A stretch of DNA of 64,000 nucleotides from contig NZ_ATVB01000002.1 of NCBI RefSeq assembly GCF_000420505.1, positions 62,001 to 126,000 of the forward strand. The letters run 5' to 3'. The first letter of the stretch is position 1; each line of letters starts with the position of its first letter. Below, piece after piece: positions 1 through 8,345 of this stretch. Below the pieces are notes generated by a model. That model did not search any database. It was not told where the DNA came from and worked only from the letters and a program-made list of their open reading frames with translations. This DNA comes from Alloscardovia omnicolens DSM 21503. GTDB taxonomy: Bacteria; Actinomycetota; Actinomycetes; Actinomycetales; Bifidobacteriaceae. The position numbers and the translations under genes are program-made.

Positions 1-1124
1 ATCTTATTCAATTTAAGCGTTCTGGTGCGCCCATTGCGTTGCTCGATCCTATAGCTTTGGATGAACAGCGTGTGGATTGGAATGCTTTTAATCGAGCAGT
101 ACAAGGTGCTGCGTGGATTATTCACGACTGCGAGCAAGATATTCCTGCTTTTGTAGCCAATGGTTTGCAGATAGACGCTGTTTTCGATACGGAACATGCA
201 GCACGATTATTAGGACGAAAACGTTTCGGTTTGTCAGCAATTACAGAACATTATTTAGGTCTAACTTTAGCGAAAGAACATTCGGCTGCAGATTGGTCTT
301 ACCGACCACTGAACCGTGATTTACGCAATTATGCTGCTTTAGATGTAGAAGTGCTTATTGAGCTAGATAATGCTTTGACTGCGGAGCTAAAAAAGACCGG
401 TAAGTGGCAGTGGGCTTTAGAAGACTTTGAACATTTGCGTCAGCATGGTTTAGAGGAGAAAGCTGTGCATCCGCAACCGTGGCGTCGCGTTTCGCATATA
501 ACCGACCTGCGAGGTGACGTTCGCTCGCTGGCAGTTGTACGCGAACTATGGATGACTCGCGAACACTATGCACAACAGCTCGATATCGCTCCTAATCTCT
601 TGCTCAGCGATGAGGCTATTATTGTTGCTGCTCAACGGAAACCGCGCAATTCTAAACAGTTCAAAGCAATTCGTTTGCTCAATGAACGTGTGCGTATTCG
701 CACGGGCGATGAACGCGAAAAAATGTTCGAGCGTTATGCATCAGTGCAGCGCCAAATAAAACCACAAGTATGGAAAGAAGCTATTGGGCGTGCACTTGAA
801 ACGAAATATGCTGAGATTCGTGAACTAACCCAGCCTGTTGAAAAACCAGGAAATTCAGCGCCTCGGTCTATGAAATATTGGCGTGAACATCACCCGGAAC
901 GCTATGCGAGATTGCATCGCGTGAAGGAACTGATCGGTCAGGTTAGTCAAGATACGCATACGCCTGTAGAAGTGCTACTGAAACCACAATATGTGCGTAA
1001 TTTATGCTGGCGCGACGATATTGCGTATACGCCGAACGATATTGCAGAGTTTTTAACCTTACAAGGAGCACGAAATTGGCAGGTAGAACTGCTAGCTCCG
1101 TCCCTGAGTAAGGTTATTATATAA
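1..1124 (+). CDS. rnd: Ribonuclease D, 3' part (5' end outside window)
   Basis: 3'-5' exoribonuclease of the DEDD family, acting on tRNA precursors and other structured RNA. The reading frame is open to the left edge (first full codon at base 3), so the N-terminus with the first catalytic motif lies outside. Visible are the second exonuclease motif around HDCEQD, the third motif around NYAALDVEVL (DEDDy type, Tyr followed by Asp four residues on), and an HRDC-type nucleic-acid-binding region in the C-terminal half. An internal TTG at 39 is not the start, because family-like sequence (LIQFKRSGAPIA) continues upstream of it. The gene is followed after 64 bp by tig on the same strand. Confidence 0.88.
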   Translation, partial: LIQFKRSGAPIALLDPIALDEQRVDWNAFNRAVQGAAWIIHDCEQDIPAFVANGLQIDAVFDTEHAARLLGRKRFGLSAITEHYLGLTLAKEHSAADWSYRPLNRDLRNYAALDVEVLIELDNALTAELKKTGKWQWALEDFEHLRQHGLEEKAVHPQPWRRVSHITDLRGDVRSLAVVRELWMTREHYAQQLDIAPNLLLSDEAIIVAAQRKPRNSKQFKAIRLLNERVRIRTGDEREKMFERYASVQRQIKPQVWKEAIGRALETKYAEIRELTQPVEKPGNSAPRSMKYWREHHPERYARLHRVKELIGQVSQDTHTPVEVLLKPQYVRNLCWRDDIAYTPNDIAEFLTLQGARNWQVELLAPSLSKVII

Positions 1125-1188
1125 AGGTTGCCTAGTCTCACTGCGTCAGAGATAGGCTAGATTTGACGATTATGAATGGGAGTGCCAC

Positions 1189-2553
1189 GTGAAGATTAGC
1201 GTGAGGAACCTCGAGCCAACTAAGGTAAGGCTCACCATCACTGTAGACCAGGAAGAACTTGAGCCACACTTGAACACGGCTCGTAAGGCTATCGCAGACC
1301 AGATTAACGTACCTGGTTTCCGTAAGGGTCATGTTCCAGGCAAGATTGTAGACCAGCGCGTAGGCTATGCAGCTGTTGTTGGTGAAGCAGTAAACGAAGC
1401 TGTTCCAGAGTTCTACAACGATGCAATCGAGCAGAAGAACCTGCGTCCAATGGATCAGCCAGAGCTCGATCTTAAGGATGTGCCACAGGAGAAGAACGAC
1501 GGCGTTAAGCTTAAGTTCACTGCAGAAGTAGAAGTACGTCCACAGTTCGAATTGCCAGCATTAGACGGCATGACTGTAGAAGTAGAGAAGCAGACTGTAT
1601 CTGATGACGACATTAACGCTCGTCTTGAAGCTTTGCAGCAGCGCTTCGGTACTCTCGTAGGCGTTGACCGCCCAGCAGATAAGGGTGACTACGCAAACAT
1701 TAGCCTTGAAGCTGTGATTAACGATGAAACTGTTGACTCCCAGGATGGCGTAAGCTACCAGATTGGCGCAGGCAACATGCTCGACGGCATTGACGAAGCT
1801 TTGATTGGCTTGTCTGCTGGAGAAAAGACCACCTTCAAGTCGGCTCTCGCAGCAGGTGAACATGAAGGCGAAGAAGCAGAAGTTAAGGTTACCCTGAACT
1901 CTGTAAAGACCATGGAACTTCCAGCATTGGATGATGACTTTGCTCAGGATGCTTCTGAATTCGACACTTTGGACGAATTGAAGGAAGACATTAAGAAGCA
2001 GGCAGAGCTGGATCTCGAAGGTCGTCAAGCTAACGCAGCACGCGATGCTTTCCTCGCACAGGTTGCTGAAGGTCTCGAAATCCCAGTACCAAAGGGCTTG
2101 CTTGCTAACCACGTAGCAGAACATTTGCGCAACATGGGTGTAACTGAAGACAAGGCTACTGCAGAACAGAAGAAGGATGCTTCTGAATCTGCAGAGAAGG
2201 AACTGCGCGACCAGATTCTTCTCGATACCTTGGCAGAAGCCATGGATGTAAAGGTTGGTCAGGCTGATGTTATGAACTTCTTGGCTTCCGTAGCACAGCA
2301 GTATGGCATGGATCCAAACCAGTTCATCAACTCCATCGTTCAGGGTGGCCAGTTGCCATCGGCTGTACAGGAAGTAGCACGCTCTAAGGGTATGCTCGCA
2401 GCTATGCGCGCAGTAACCTTCAAGGATTCCGAAGGCGCTGAGCTCGACCTGTCCCGCTTCTTGGGTGCAGACGAGAGTGAAGAAGATGCCAGCGTAGCAG
2501 CAGCATCTGCAGCAGCTGAAGTTGCAGACGAAGTAGCAAACGCAGCTAACTAA
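1189..2553 (+). CDS. tig: Trigger factor, ribosome-bound chaperone and prolyl isomerase
   Basis: Binds near the ribosomal exit tunnel and assists folding of nascent chains. The 454-aa product has the three expected parts: an N-terminal ribosome-binding domain with the FRKGHVPG signature near residue 45, a central FKBP-type PPIase domain (about residues 150-240), and an alpha-helical C-terminal chaperone domain ending in an acidic Ala/Glu tail. The start is GTG, with a GGGAG ribosome site 7 bp upstream. Codon use is strongly biased (Lys almost always AAG), as expected for high expression. In many bacteria tig precedes clpP-clpX; here clpP1P2X follows after two intervening genes. A strong terminator follows directly. 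Confidence 0.97.
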   Translation: MKISVRNLEPTKVRLTITVDQEELEPHLNTARKAIADQINVPGFRKGHVPGKIVDQRVGYAAVVGEAVNEAVPEFYNDAIEQKNLRPMDQPELDLKDVPQEKNDGVKLKFTAEVEVRPQFELPALDGMTVEVEKQTVSDDDINARLEALQQRFGTLVGVDRPADKGDYANISLEAVINDETVDSQDGVSYQIGAGNMLDGIDEALIGLSAGEKTTFKSALAAGEHEGEEAEVKVTLNSVKTMELPALDDDFAQDASEFDTLDELKEDIKKQAELDLEGRQANAARDAFLAQVAEGLEIPVPKGLLANHVAEHLRNMGVTEDKATAEQKKDASESAEKELRDQILLDTLAEAMDVKVGQADVMNFLASVAQQYGMDPNQFINSIVQGGQLPSAVQEVARSKGMLAAMRAVTFKDSEGAELDLSRFLGADESEEDASVAAASAAAEVADEVANAAN

Positions 2554-2576
2554 GCTTTTTGCTTAATAACCTAACG

Positions 2577-2610
2577 AGGGCTCCGCATCGATAAGATGTG
2601 GAGCCCTTTT
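2577..2610 (+). terminator. Rho-independent terminator of tig
   Basis: Two 13-nt arms (2577-2589 and 2595-2607) pair with a single G-T wobble around a 5-nt loop, and TTTT follows. It ends only a few bases before the TPP riboswitch, so tig and tenA are separately transcribed. Confidence 0.9.
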
Positions 2611-2615
2611 GCTAG

Positions 2616-2686
2616 GCTACACCTATGGGGTGCTACGGCTGAGATCATACCCATTGAACCTGTTCAGATAATGCTGACGAAGGGAT
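2616..2686 (+). promoter_or_regulatory. TPP riboswitch (THI element)
   Basis: The leader carries the conserved TPP-aptamer blocks in order: GGGGTGC, GGCTGAGA, ATACCC, then TTGAACCTG, AGATAATGC and GACGAAGGGA. The last block contains the Shine-Dalgarno sequence (AAGGGA, about 2680-2685) only a few bases from the tenA ATG. That arrangement suggests translational control: TPP binding would sequester the ribosome site. No separate terminator hairpin is seen between aptamer and gene. Confidence 0.92.
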
Positions 2687-2690
2687 ATAT

Positions 2691-3365
2691 ATGTCAGAAA
2701 ATCTCACACCATACGAATACTGTAAACAGTTAGCGCGCAATAACTGGGAGAAAACAGTACATCATCGTTTTGCTCAAGAACTGTGCGCACAAACGCTCGA
2801 TCATGCGGTTCTGCGCGACTATCTTATCCAGGACTATCAGTTCGCTCAAGACTTCCTGAGCCTGCTTGGCCAGGTTTTAGCGAGCGCGGATACCATGAAC
2901 GCGAAAGTTCGTTTAGCCCAACAGCTCGGTTTTATCGGCAACGACGAGAACACATACTTTCTCGACCGTTTTAAGCAGTACGGCGTATCCGATGAAGATA
3001 TTGATAATCCAGTACTAACTCCTGCAAGCCGCGGCTTTAGACAGCTCTATGGCGATGCTGTGCTGTCGCGCTCGTACGCGCAAGGTTTGGCAGTGCTGGT
3101 GGTCGCAGAAACGATTTATCGTGATTGGGCCGAAGAGAGCACAAACTATGGTCGCAACTTGCCAGACAGGGAAGAATATCGCGGTTGGGTGGACGTGCAT
3201 AGGGGAGAATACTTCGATGATTGGTGCGCATTTCTCATAAGCGAATTCAATCGAGTAGCAGATATAACAGATACGAAGATTACTGATACTTTCGTACGTG
3301 CTGTTGCTCTTGAACGCGCTTTCTTCGATAATGCGTATGATTCGCAACGAGACTTCCTCGCTTAA
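2691..3365 (+). CDS. tenA: TenA/thiaminase II-like protein, E-type (no catalytic Cys)
   Basis: A 224-aa all-helical TenA-family protein, linked to thiamine salvage by hydrolysis of degraded pyrimidine precursors. The N-terminal substrate aspartate is present (YLIQDYQF, Asp48). At the position of the TenA catalytic cysteine (usually LLPCYW-like) the sequence reads VLVVAETIYRDW, so Ala139 replaces Cys and is followed by Glu140. This resembles the TenA_E subgroup rather than classical thiaminase II. The TPP riboswitch directly upstream supports a role in thiamine metabolism. It is a single-gene unit closed by a strong terminator. The exact substrate cannot be told from sequence. Confidence 0.88.
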   Translation: MSENLTPYEYCKQLARNNWEKTVHHRFAQELCAQTLDHAVLRDYLIQDYQFAQDFLSLLGQVLASADTMNAKVRLAQQLGFIGNDENTYFLDRFKQYGVSDEDIDNPVLTPASRGFRQLYGDAVLSRSYAQGLAVLVVAETIYRDWAEESTNYGRNLPDREEYRGWVDVHRGEYFDDWCAFLISEFNRVADITDTKITDTFVRAVALERAFFDNAYDSQRDFLA

Positions 3366-3383
3366 GTCCTTGAAAACTCAGCC

Positions 3384-3419
3384 AGCTCTACACTACGAGG
3401 CGTAGTGTAGAGCTTTTTC
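3384..3419 (+). terminator. Rho-independent terminator of tenA
   Basis: Perfect 14-bp stem (3384-3397 with 3401-3414), 3-nt loop, then a run of T. It separates tenA from the ClC gene. Confidence 0.9.
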
Positions 3420-3453
3420 ATTACAATACTCATGTACACAAGTTGGATGTGGG

Positions 3454-4716
3454 GTGAGTATGGAGCAGACTCGTCAAGAGAACAGTATGCGCGACATAGG
3501 TGTTTTACTGATGGTCATTGTGGTGGCTGGTCCTCTTATCGGAGTTGCTGCAGCGAGCTTGTCGTTACTCTTAGAAATGACTCAACACGTCATGCTGGGA
3601 GGGGTAGAAAGTGTGGCTCATCCCGAAGGCGTTAGTCTTCCTATACGGAGAGTTGTTAGCATTCTTGTAGCTAGTTTCGTTGCGGCTGTTATTTGGTGGC
3701 TTATTCGTCGTCGTCACACAATTCCATCTGTAGGGCAAGCGGTACACGGTAAGAGCATGCCTGTTCTCGCTTCACTAGTGCATATTATTGCCCAGATTTT
3801 TATTGTTGGCTCCGGCTTATCTATTGGACGAGAAACTGCTCCACGCGAGCTGGGTGCGCTTATTGGACAGAAATTGTCGGGCTTGCTGCGCGTGAGTACG
3901 CAGGATATGGCGTTGATTACTGCATGTTGTGCTGGCGCTGGTTTTGCAGGAGTATATGATGCTCCACTGGCAGGCATGTTCTTTGCTGTAGAGATGCTTC
4001 TTGTTGATGTGAGTATACGCACAGTAGGTGTGGCGCTAGGAACATCTGTTATAGCTGCATTTTCGGCAAGTTTGATCAGGGGTAATGCCGCGTTTTACCA
4101 TATTGATCCGATTGTAGTAAGCCCACGATTAATAGCTATGTGTATGATTATTGGCCCAATTATGGGAGTGTTCGGCTATTTCTTTCGCAGGGGAACATCA
4201 TGGGCTTCGCAGCACCAAACGCGCTCAATACATATTCTGTGGCAGCTGCCTTTAGTGGGAACAGTAACAGCTGCTATAGCATTTTATCTGCCTCAGATTA
4301 TGGGCAATGGTCGCGGCTTAGCGCAAACCGCCTATAATGCGAAGAACCATACAGTAATCATACTTTTGCTCGTATTGGCAGTTCTTAAAACAGTTATTAC
4401 AATCGCAACCGTGAAATCAGGAGCATCAGGTGGTGTGCTTACCCCAGCAATCGCTGCAGGTGGTGCTATCGGAGCAGTTATTGCAATCTGTGCAACACCA
4501 TTTCTGCCCGGTCTATCTATCAGTGTTGTAGCGCTCATCGCATCAGCAGCTTTCCTTGCCACCAGTCAAAAAGCGCCTCTTATGGCAAGCTGTTTAATGA
4601 TAGAGCTATCGCACAGTTCCGTTCATGCTCTCGTTGCAGTTGGAACTGCTGTAGCGCTTTCGGTACTGGTCTCGCATACGCTCACAGCTTTTTTCAGTCA
4701 GCGAAATTTGCGCTGA
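3454..4716 (+). CDS. ClC-family chloride channel/transporter, divergent filter
   Basis: Polytopic membrane protein of about 420 aa with ClC landmarks: SIGRETAP (gating-glutamate region, Glu127), AGVYDAPLAGMFFAVE (family FNAPLAG segment) and SGASGGVLTPAIAAGG (family GGIFAP segment). No C-terminal CBS domains. Several filter positions differ from the well-studied E. coli exchanger: the GSGIP segment reads RHTIP, and the inner proton glutamate (E203 in E. coli) aligns with Met181. Transport mode (exchanger or passive channel) is therefore uncertain. The start is GTG at 3454, or ATG at 3460 or 3487; no ribosome site decides clearly. It is preceded by the tenA terminator and followed by clpP1. Confidence 0.82.
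   Translation: MSMEQTRQENSMRDIGVLLMVIVVAGPLIGVAAASLSLLLEMTQHVMLGGVESVAHPEGVSLPIRRVVSILVASFVAAVIWWLIRRRHTIPSVGQAVHGKSMPVLASLVHIIAQIFIVGSGLSIGRETAPRELGALIGQKLSGLLRVSTQDMALITACCAGAGFAGVYDAPLAGMFFAVEMLLVDVSIRTVGVALGTSVIAAFSASLIRGNAAFYHIDPIVVSPRLIAMCMIIGPIMGVFGYFFRRGTSWASQHQTRSIHILWQLPLVGTVTAAIAFYLPQIMGNGRGLAQTAYNAKNHTVIILLLVLAVLKTVITIATVKSGASGGVLTPAIAAGGAIGAVIAICATPFLPGLSISVVALIASAAFLATSQKAPLMASCLMIELSHSSVHALVAVGTAVALSVLVSHTLTAFFSQRNLR
4698..4716. promoter_or_regulatory. Palindrome upstream of clpP1, possible operator
   Basis: TCAGCG (4698-4703) and CGCTGA (4711-4716) form an inverted repeat over the last codons of the ClC gene, about 70 bp before clpP1. There is no T-run, so it is not a simple terminator. 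A direct repeat CGCGGT lies at 4733-4738 and 4747-4752. In other actinobacteria clpP1P2 is activated by ClgR at short GC-rich palindromes. Assignment here is a guess. Confidence 0.25.
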
Positions 4717-4787
4717 TTGCGCAACAGGCGAGCGCGGTCAAACAAACGCGGTAATCTCTTAGGTATCAAGAAATGTAAGGAGACACT

Positions 4788-5390
4788 ATGGCACTATCCA
4801 CGACTGAAATGCCAGTCATGAATGATGGCGAAGCAGCCATGGCGGGAGACCCAATTTTCTCTCGTCTGCTTAAAGATCGTATTATCTGGTTAGGTGAGGA
4901 AGTTAAAGATTCCAACGCCAATATTATCTGCGCACAAATGCTCATGCTTGCTGCAGAAGATCCAGATAAAGATATTTGGCTGTATATCAACTCTCCAGGC
5001 GGTTCTATTACTGCAGGTATGGCAATCTACGACACCATGCAGCTTATTAAGCCAGATGTGGCGACCGTAGCTGTGGGTATGGCTGCTTCTATGGGGCAGT
5101 TCTTGCTGTCTAGCGGAACCCCAGGAAAGCGCTATATTACGAAGCATGCGCGCGTACTTATGCATCAGCCATCTGGCGGTGTAGGCGGTACTGCAAGCGA
5201 AGTGCGTATTAATGCCGAACTCATTATGGATATGAAGAAGACCTTAGCTGAGCTGACGGCACAGCAAACAGGTCATACCGTAGAAGAAATTTACCGTGAT
5301 AATGAGTACGATCACTGGTTTACCGCACAACAGGCGTTGGACTACGGATTTATCGATAAAATCGTAGACACCCCAGAAAGCATGAACTAA
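4788..5390 (+). CDS. clpP1: ATP-dependent Clp protease proteolytic subunit 1
   Basis: Serine-peptidase subunit of the Clp protease, 200 aa. It shows the nucleophile motif GMAASMGQ, the catalytic His in LMHQPSGG, and the oligomerisation helix ending in [11 protein letters not shown]. The ATG follows a good AAGGAG site. It is the first of two tandem clpP genes, 12 bp apart. In actinobacteria the two subunits assemble into a mixed ClpP1P2 tetradecamer, and clpX follows as here. Confidence 0.96.
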   Translation: MALSTTEMPVMNDGEAAMAGDPIFSRLLKDRIIWLGEEVKDSNANIICAQMLMLAAEDPDKDIWLYINSPGGSITAGMAIYDTMQLIKPDVATVAVGMAASMGQFLLSSGTPGKRYITKHARVLMHQPSGGVGGTASEVRINAELIMDMKKTLAELTAQQTGHTVEEIYRDNEYDHWFTAQQALDYGFIDKIVDTPESMN

Positions 5391-5402
5391 GGAAGGAACA
5401 GC

Positions 5403-6050
5403 ATGGCATCTCAAGAAGCACAATTTATTTCTCGCGCTCAGCGTCTTGCTGGACCTCAAGCCCGCTATGTTATGCCTCAATTTGAGGAGAAAACAGCGTA
5501 CGGATTTAAGCGTTCTGATCCATACAGCAAGCTGTTTGAAGACCGTATTATTTTTATGGGTGTGCAGGTAGACGACGCTTCTGCAGATGATATTATGGCT
5601 CAGCTTTTGGTTTTGGAAAGCCAAGATCCAAACCGTGACGTCATGATGTACATTAATTCTCCAGGTGGATCCATGACTGCTATGACTGCGGTTTATGACA
5701 CTATGCAATACATTAAGCCAGATGTGCAAACCGTATGCTTGGGTCAGGCAGCTTCTGCAGCAGCTATTTTGTTAGCAGCGGGAACACGCGGTAAGCGTTT
5801 GATGCTTCCTAACGCGCGTGTTTTGATTCATCAGCCAGCAATGGGTCAGGATTTTGGTAAGGCTACTGAAATTGAAATTCAGGCTCGTGAACTTGAACGT
5901 ATGCGCACATGGTTAGAAGAAACTTTGGCTGCTCATACAGGTCAGAGTATTGAGCGCATTCATAAAGATATTGAAACTGATACTATTTTGACTGCGCCTC
6001 AAGCTTTGGAATACGGTATGGTGGACGCTGTTCTCGACAAGCGTCAGTAA
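5403..6050 (+). CDS. clpP2: ATP-dependent Clp protease proteolytic subunit 2
   Basis: Second ClpP paralogue, 215 aa, with the nucleophile motif GQAASAAAI, the catalytic His in LIHQPAMG, and the KATEIEIQARE helix. It has a longer N-terminal segment than ClpP1 (about 30 residues before the protease fold), which may be processed. The ribosome site is GGAAGGAA just before the ATG. It is co-transcribed with clpP1, judging from the 12-bp gap, and followed by a hairpin and clpX. Confidence 0.96.
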   Translation: MASQEAQFISRAQRLAGPQARYVMPQFEEKTAYGFKRSDPYSKLFEDRIIFMGVQVDDASADDIMAQLLVLESQDPNRDVMMYINSPGGSMTAMTAVYDTMQYIKPDVQTVCLGQAASAAAILLAAGTRGKRLMLPNARVLIHQPAMGQDFGKATEIEIQARELERMRTWLEETLAAHTGQSIERIHKDIETDTILTAPQALEYGMVDAVLDKRQ

Positions 6051-6084
6051 TAAAAGTATTCTGCGCGCCTGCGCAGCACAATAA

Positions 6085-6134
6085 AAACGCACCTCTTGTG
6101 TTAAACAGCAGTTTGATAAACTAGAGGTGCGTTT
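6085..6134 (+). terminator. 12-bp hairpin between clpP2 and clpX
   Basis: AAACGCACCTCT (6085-6096) pairs perfectly with 6123-6134 across a 26-nt loop, and the sequence then continues TTTATG. The U-run is only three bases, and the clpX ribosome site begins at 6141. It could be a partial terminator that lowers clpX expression relative to clpP1P2, or an mRNA stability element. Confidence 0.5.
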
Positions 6135-6150
6135 ATGTATAAGGAGAGCT

Positions 6151-7434
6151 ATGGGCGAAGTCATTAGCTATTACGAGGATGTGCCACGCTGCAGTTTTTG
6201 CAATAAAACTGAAGATCAAGTTCATAAGCTCGTTACCGGAAATAATGCTGCTATCTGCGACGAATGCATTGAACTTTGCGTCGAGATTATTTCTGAAGAA
6301 CGCTTAAATCAAGCAGATCATGATTCGGTAAAACTTATATCTCCGAGCCGTATGACTGCCTTTTTGAATCGCTTTGTAGTGGGGCAAGATAGCGCAAAAC
6401 GTACTTTATCCGTAGCTGTTTATAACCACTATAAGCGTGTTAATCTGCAGCTAATCGATGAAGCTAATAAACTCGCTCATTCCATAATGGCTGAGGATTC
6501 TTCTCTATCTCAGGTGGAAATTTCTAAATCGAATGTGCTTCTTCTCGGACCCTCAGGCACGGGTAAAACGTATTTAGCTCAAAGTTTGGCACGCATGATG
6601 AATGTGCCTTTTACAATTGTTGACGCCACCACGCTCACAGAAGCGGGTTATGTTGGCGATGATGTAGAAACAGTTTTGCAATCTCTTCTTAACGCTGCTG
6701 ACGGCTCTATAGAGCGTGCTGAGCGTGGCATTATTTACATTGATGAGATAGATAAGATTGCCCGAAAAACAGGTGAGAACACGTCCATAACGCGTGATGT
6801 GAGCGGTGAAGGAGTGCAACAGGCACTTTTGAAGCTCATTGAGGGGACGACCGCTACCGTGCCACTTAAAGGTACTCGCAAGCACGAAGAACAAGAAATG
6901 GTGCGCATAAATACAGAAGGAATTCTATTTATGTGCGGTGGAGCCTTTGTAGGATTAGATGATATTATTCGCAAACGCTTGGGAACACGCGCCTCTGGTT
7001 TTGGAGCCGATTGGAGCGTGAGCGAAATGAGCGCTGAAGATGTGCTTGAACACGTAACTCCTGAAGATTTAGCAGAGTTCGGATTACTGCCTGAATTTGT
7101 CGGCAGAATGCCGATTATTACCTCCTTACGTGCGTTACATGAAGATGATTTAGTGAAAATCTTAACTGAACCTCATAATGCATTGGTGAAGCAGTACCAG
7201 AAACTTTTTGCAGCAGAAGAAGTAGAACTGAGCTTCACTTCAGAGGCTCTCACGCAGATAGCTGCTCTGGCATTAGAGCGCGGCACGGGAGCGCGTGGAT
7301 TGCGTTCAATTATGGAAAAAATATTAGAAGAAGCGATGTATGTTATTCCTGATCGTAACGATATTCGCCGTGTAATCATTAACGAAGACGTGGTTCTGGG
7401 AAAACAGTCCGCTGGATTGGAAATGAAAGACTAA
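6151..7434 (+). CDS. clpX: ClpX ATPase, Clp protease specificity subunit
   Basis: AAA+ unfoldase that feeds substrates to ClpP, 427 aa. An N-terminal C4 zinc-binding domain (CSFC near residue 12 and CDEC near residue 37) is followed by Walker A GPSGTGKT, Walker B IIYIDEIDKI, and the C-terminal small AAA domain with the GTGARGLRS sensor-2 region. The start is the ATG at 6151, with AAGGAG at 6141-6146; an in-frame upstream GTG at 6127 lies inside the hairpin arm and has no ribosome site. It is followed after 10 bp by the nitroreductase gene. Confidence 0.96.
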   Translation: MGEVISYYEDVPRCSFCNKTEDQVHKLVTGNNAAICDECIELCVEIISEERLNQADHDSVKLISPSRMTAFLNRFVVGQDSAKRTLSVAVYNHYKRVNLQLIDEANKLAHSIMAEDSSLSQVEISKSNVLLLGPSGTGKTYLAQSLARMMNVPFTIVDATTLTEAGYVGDDVETVLQSLLNAADGSIERAERGIIYIDEIDKIARKTGENTSITRDVSGEGVQQALLKLIEGTTATVPLKGTRKHEEQEMVRINTEGILFMCGGAFVGLDDIIRKRLGTRASGFGADWSVSEMSAEDVLEHVTPEDLAEFGLLPEFVGRMPIITSLRALHEDDLVKILTEPHNALVKQYQKLFAAEEVELSFTSEALTQIAALALERGTGARGLRSIMEKILEEAMYVIPDRNDIRRVIINEDVVLGKQSAGLEMKD

Positions 7435-7444
7435 AGGAGGAACA

Positions 7445-8092
7445 ATGGAGTTCGAAACAGTTGTTCATGCTCGTCATTCTGTGCGTGATTTTCGCGATGA
7501 ACAGGTGCCGCATGAGGTGCTTGAAGATATTGTGCGCATGGCGCAGAGAACGCCAACGTGGGCAAATTCTCAACCTGTGCGTGTGTATATAGTTTCAGGT
7601 GATGCTGCTGTGCGTTTACGTGCTGAACATGCACAGCGCGTTGAATCACATGAGGAATCACACAGTGATATAGCGGCGATGCCACGAAGCCAATGGCCAC
7701 AATGGAACCAAGAAGTGATGGGACAATGGACTGTTGAGTTTAAGAAGCAATTTGCTCCTGGCCAAGTACATTTTAATCATGCTCAAAAAGTGTTGTATAA
7801 CGCTCCGGCTTTCGCGTATCTTACCGTTCCATCAGGAATCTTCGATTGGGCACTTTTCGATGCTGGTGCCTTTGCAAATACGCTTATGCTCGCTGCCAAG
7901 AGTCGGGGAGTGGATTCGATTGCCGCATACTCTACAGTTATTTATCCTGAGGAAGTGCGGGGCATTGTGGGAATTCCAGACGATGAAATACTTGTGATAG
8001 GTATTGCACTAGGATATGCCAGCGATGATGCAATAAACACTTTTGTGCCTAGTCGTGTGAGCACTGAAAATATAGTGCGTTTTATTTCCTAA
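7445..8092 (+). CDS. Nitroreductase-family flavoprotein
   Basis: A 215-aa FMN-dependent oxidoreductase-type protein. It opens with the family pattern RHSVRDFRDEQVP (FMN phosphate-binding Arg residues), followed by APTWANSQP-like RTPTWANSQPVRVY and, near the C-terminus, the hydrophobic AGAFANTLMLAAKSRGVDS helix and GIPDDEILVIGIALGYA. The natural substrate is unknown. The start has a near-consensus AAAGGAGGAA site, and the 10-bp gap suggests read-through from clpX. The C-terminus lacks any extra domain. Confidence 0.88.
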   Translation: MEFETVVHARHSVRDFRDEQVPHEVLEDIVRMAQRTPTWANSQPVRVYIVSGDAAVRLRAEHAQRVESHEESHSDIAAMPRSQWPQWNQEVMGQWTVEFKKQFAPGQVHFNHAQKVLYNAPAFAYLTVPSGIFDWALFDAGAFANTLMLAAKSRGVDSIAAYSTVIYPEEVRGIVGIPDDEILVIGIALGYASDDAINTFVPSRVSTENIVRFIS

Positions 8093-8172
8093 ATATGGTT
8101 GGATTCTACGTGCAAATAGTGCAGCTGAAAACGGCAGAATTTCAACGCAACACGCCATGTACGTTGATGGAT

Positions 8173-8201
8173 TTGCTAAATGACATGAATGTCGTTAGTA
8201 T
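8173..8201 (+). promoter_or_regulatory. Candidate promoter of tRNA-Asn
   Basis: TTGCTA at 8173-8178 and TAGTAT at 8196-8201 are separated by 17 bp, the standard vegetative-sigma spacing. The predicted start is near 8208, about 30 bp before the tRNA. Confidence 0.55.
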
Positions 8202-8240
8202 ATATGTCTTGTGCACAGCACACAGCTGAATAGCTGACAT

Positions 8241-8313
8241 TCCCCGTTAGCTCAGTTGGCAGAGCGTCTGACTGTTAATCAGAATGTCGCTGGTTCAAGT
8301 CCAGCACGGGGAG
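8241..8313 (+). tRNA. tRNA-Asn (anticodon GTT)
   Basis: A complete 73-nt cloverleaf. The acceptor arm TCCCCGT pairs with ACGGGGA, the D-arm region is TAGCTCAGTTGGC, anticodon GTT is at 8274-8276, and the T-arm is GGTTCAAGTCC. Discriminator base G; CCA is not encoded. Confidence 0.97.
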
Positions 8314-8318
8314 CTTCC

Positions 8319-8345
8319 AAGCCGGGATTCGTCTCGGCTTTTTTG
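8319..8345 (+). terminator. Rho-independent terminator after tRNA-Asn
   Basis: AAGCCG/CGGCTT stem with a short loop, followed by a T-run (TTTTTT). It lies 6 bp after the tRNA. Confidence 0.85.

Noticed and set aside
1561-2124. 187-codon minus-strand frame opposite tig
   Set aside because: Shadow of a highly biased gene; Cys/Phe-rich nonsense composition.
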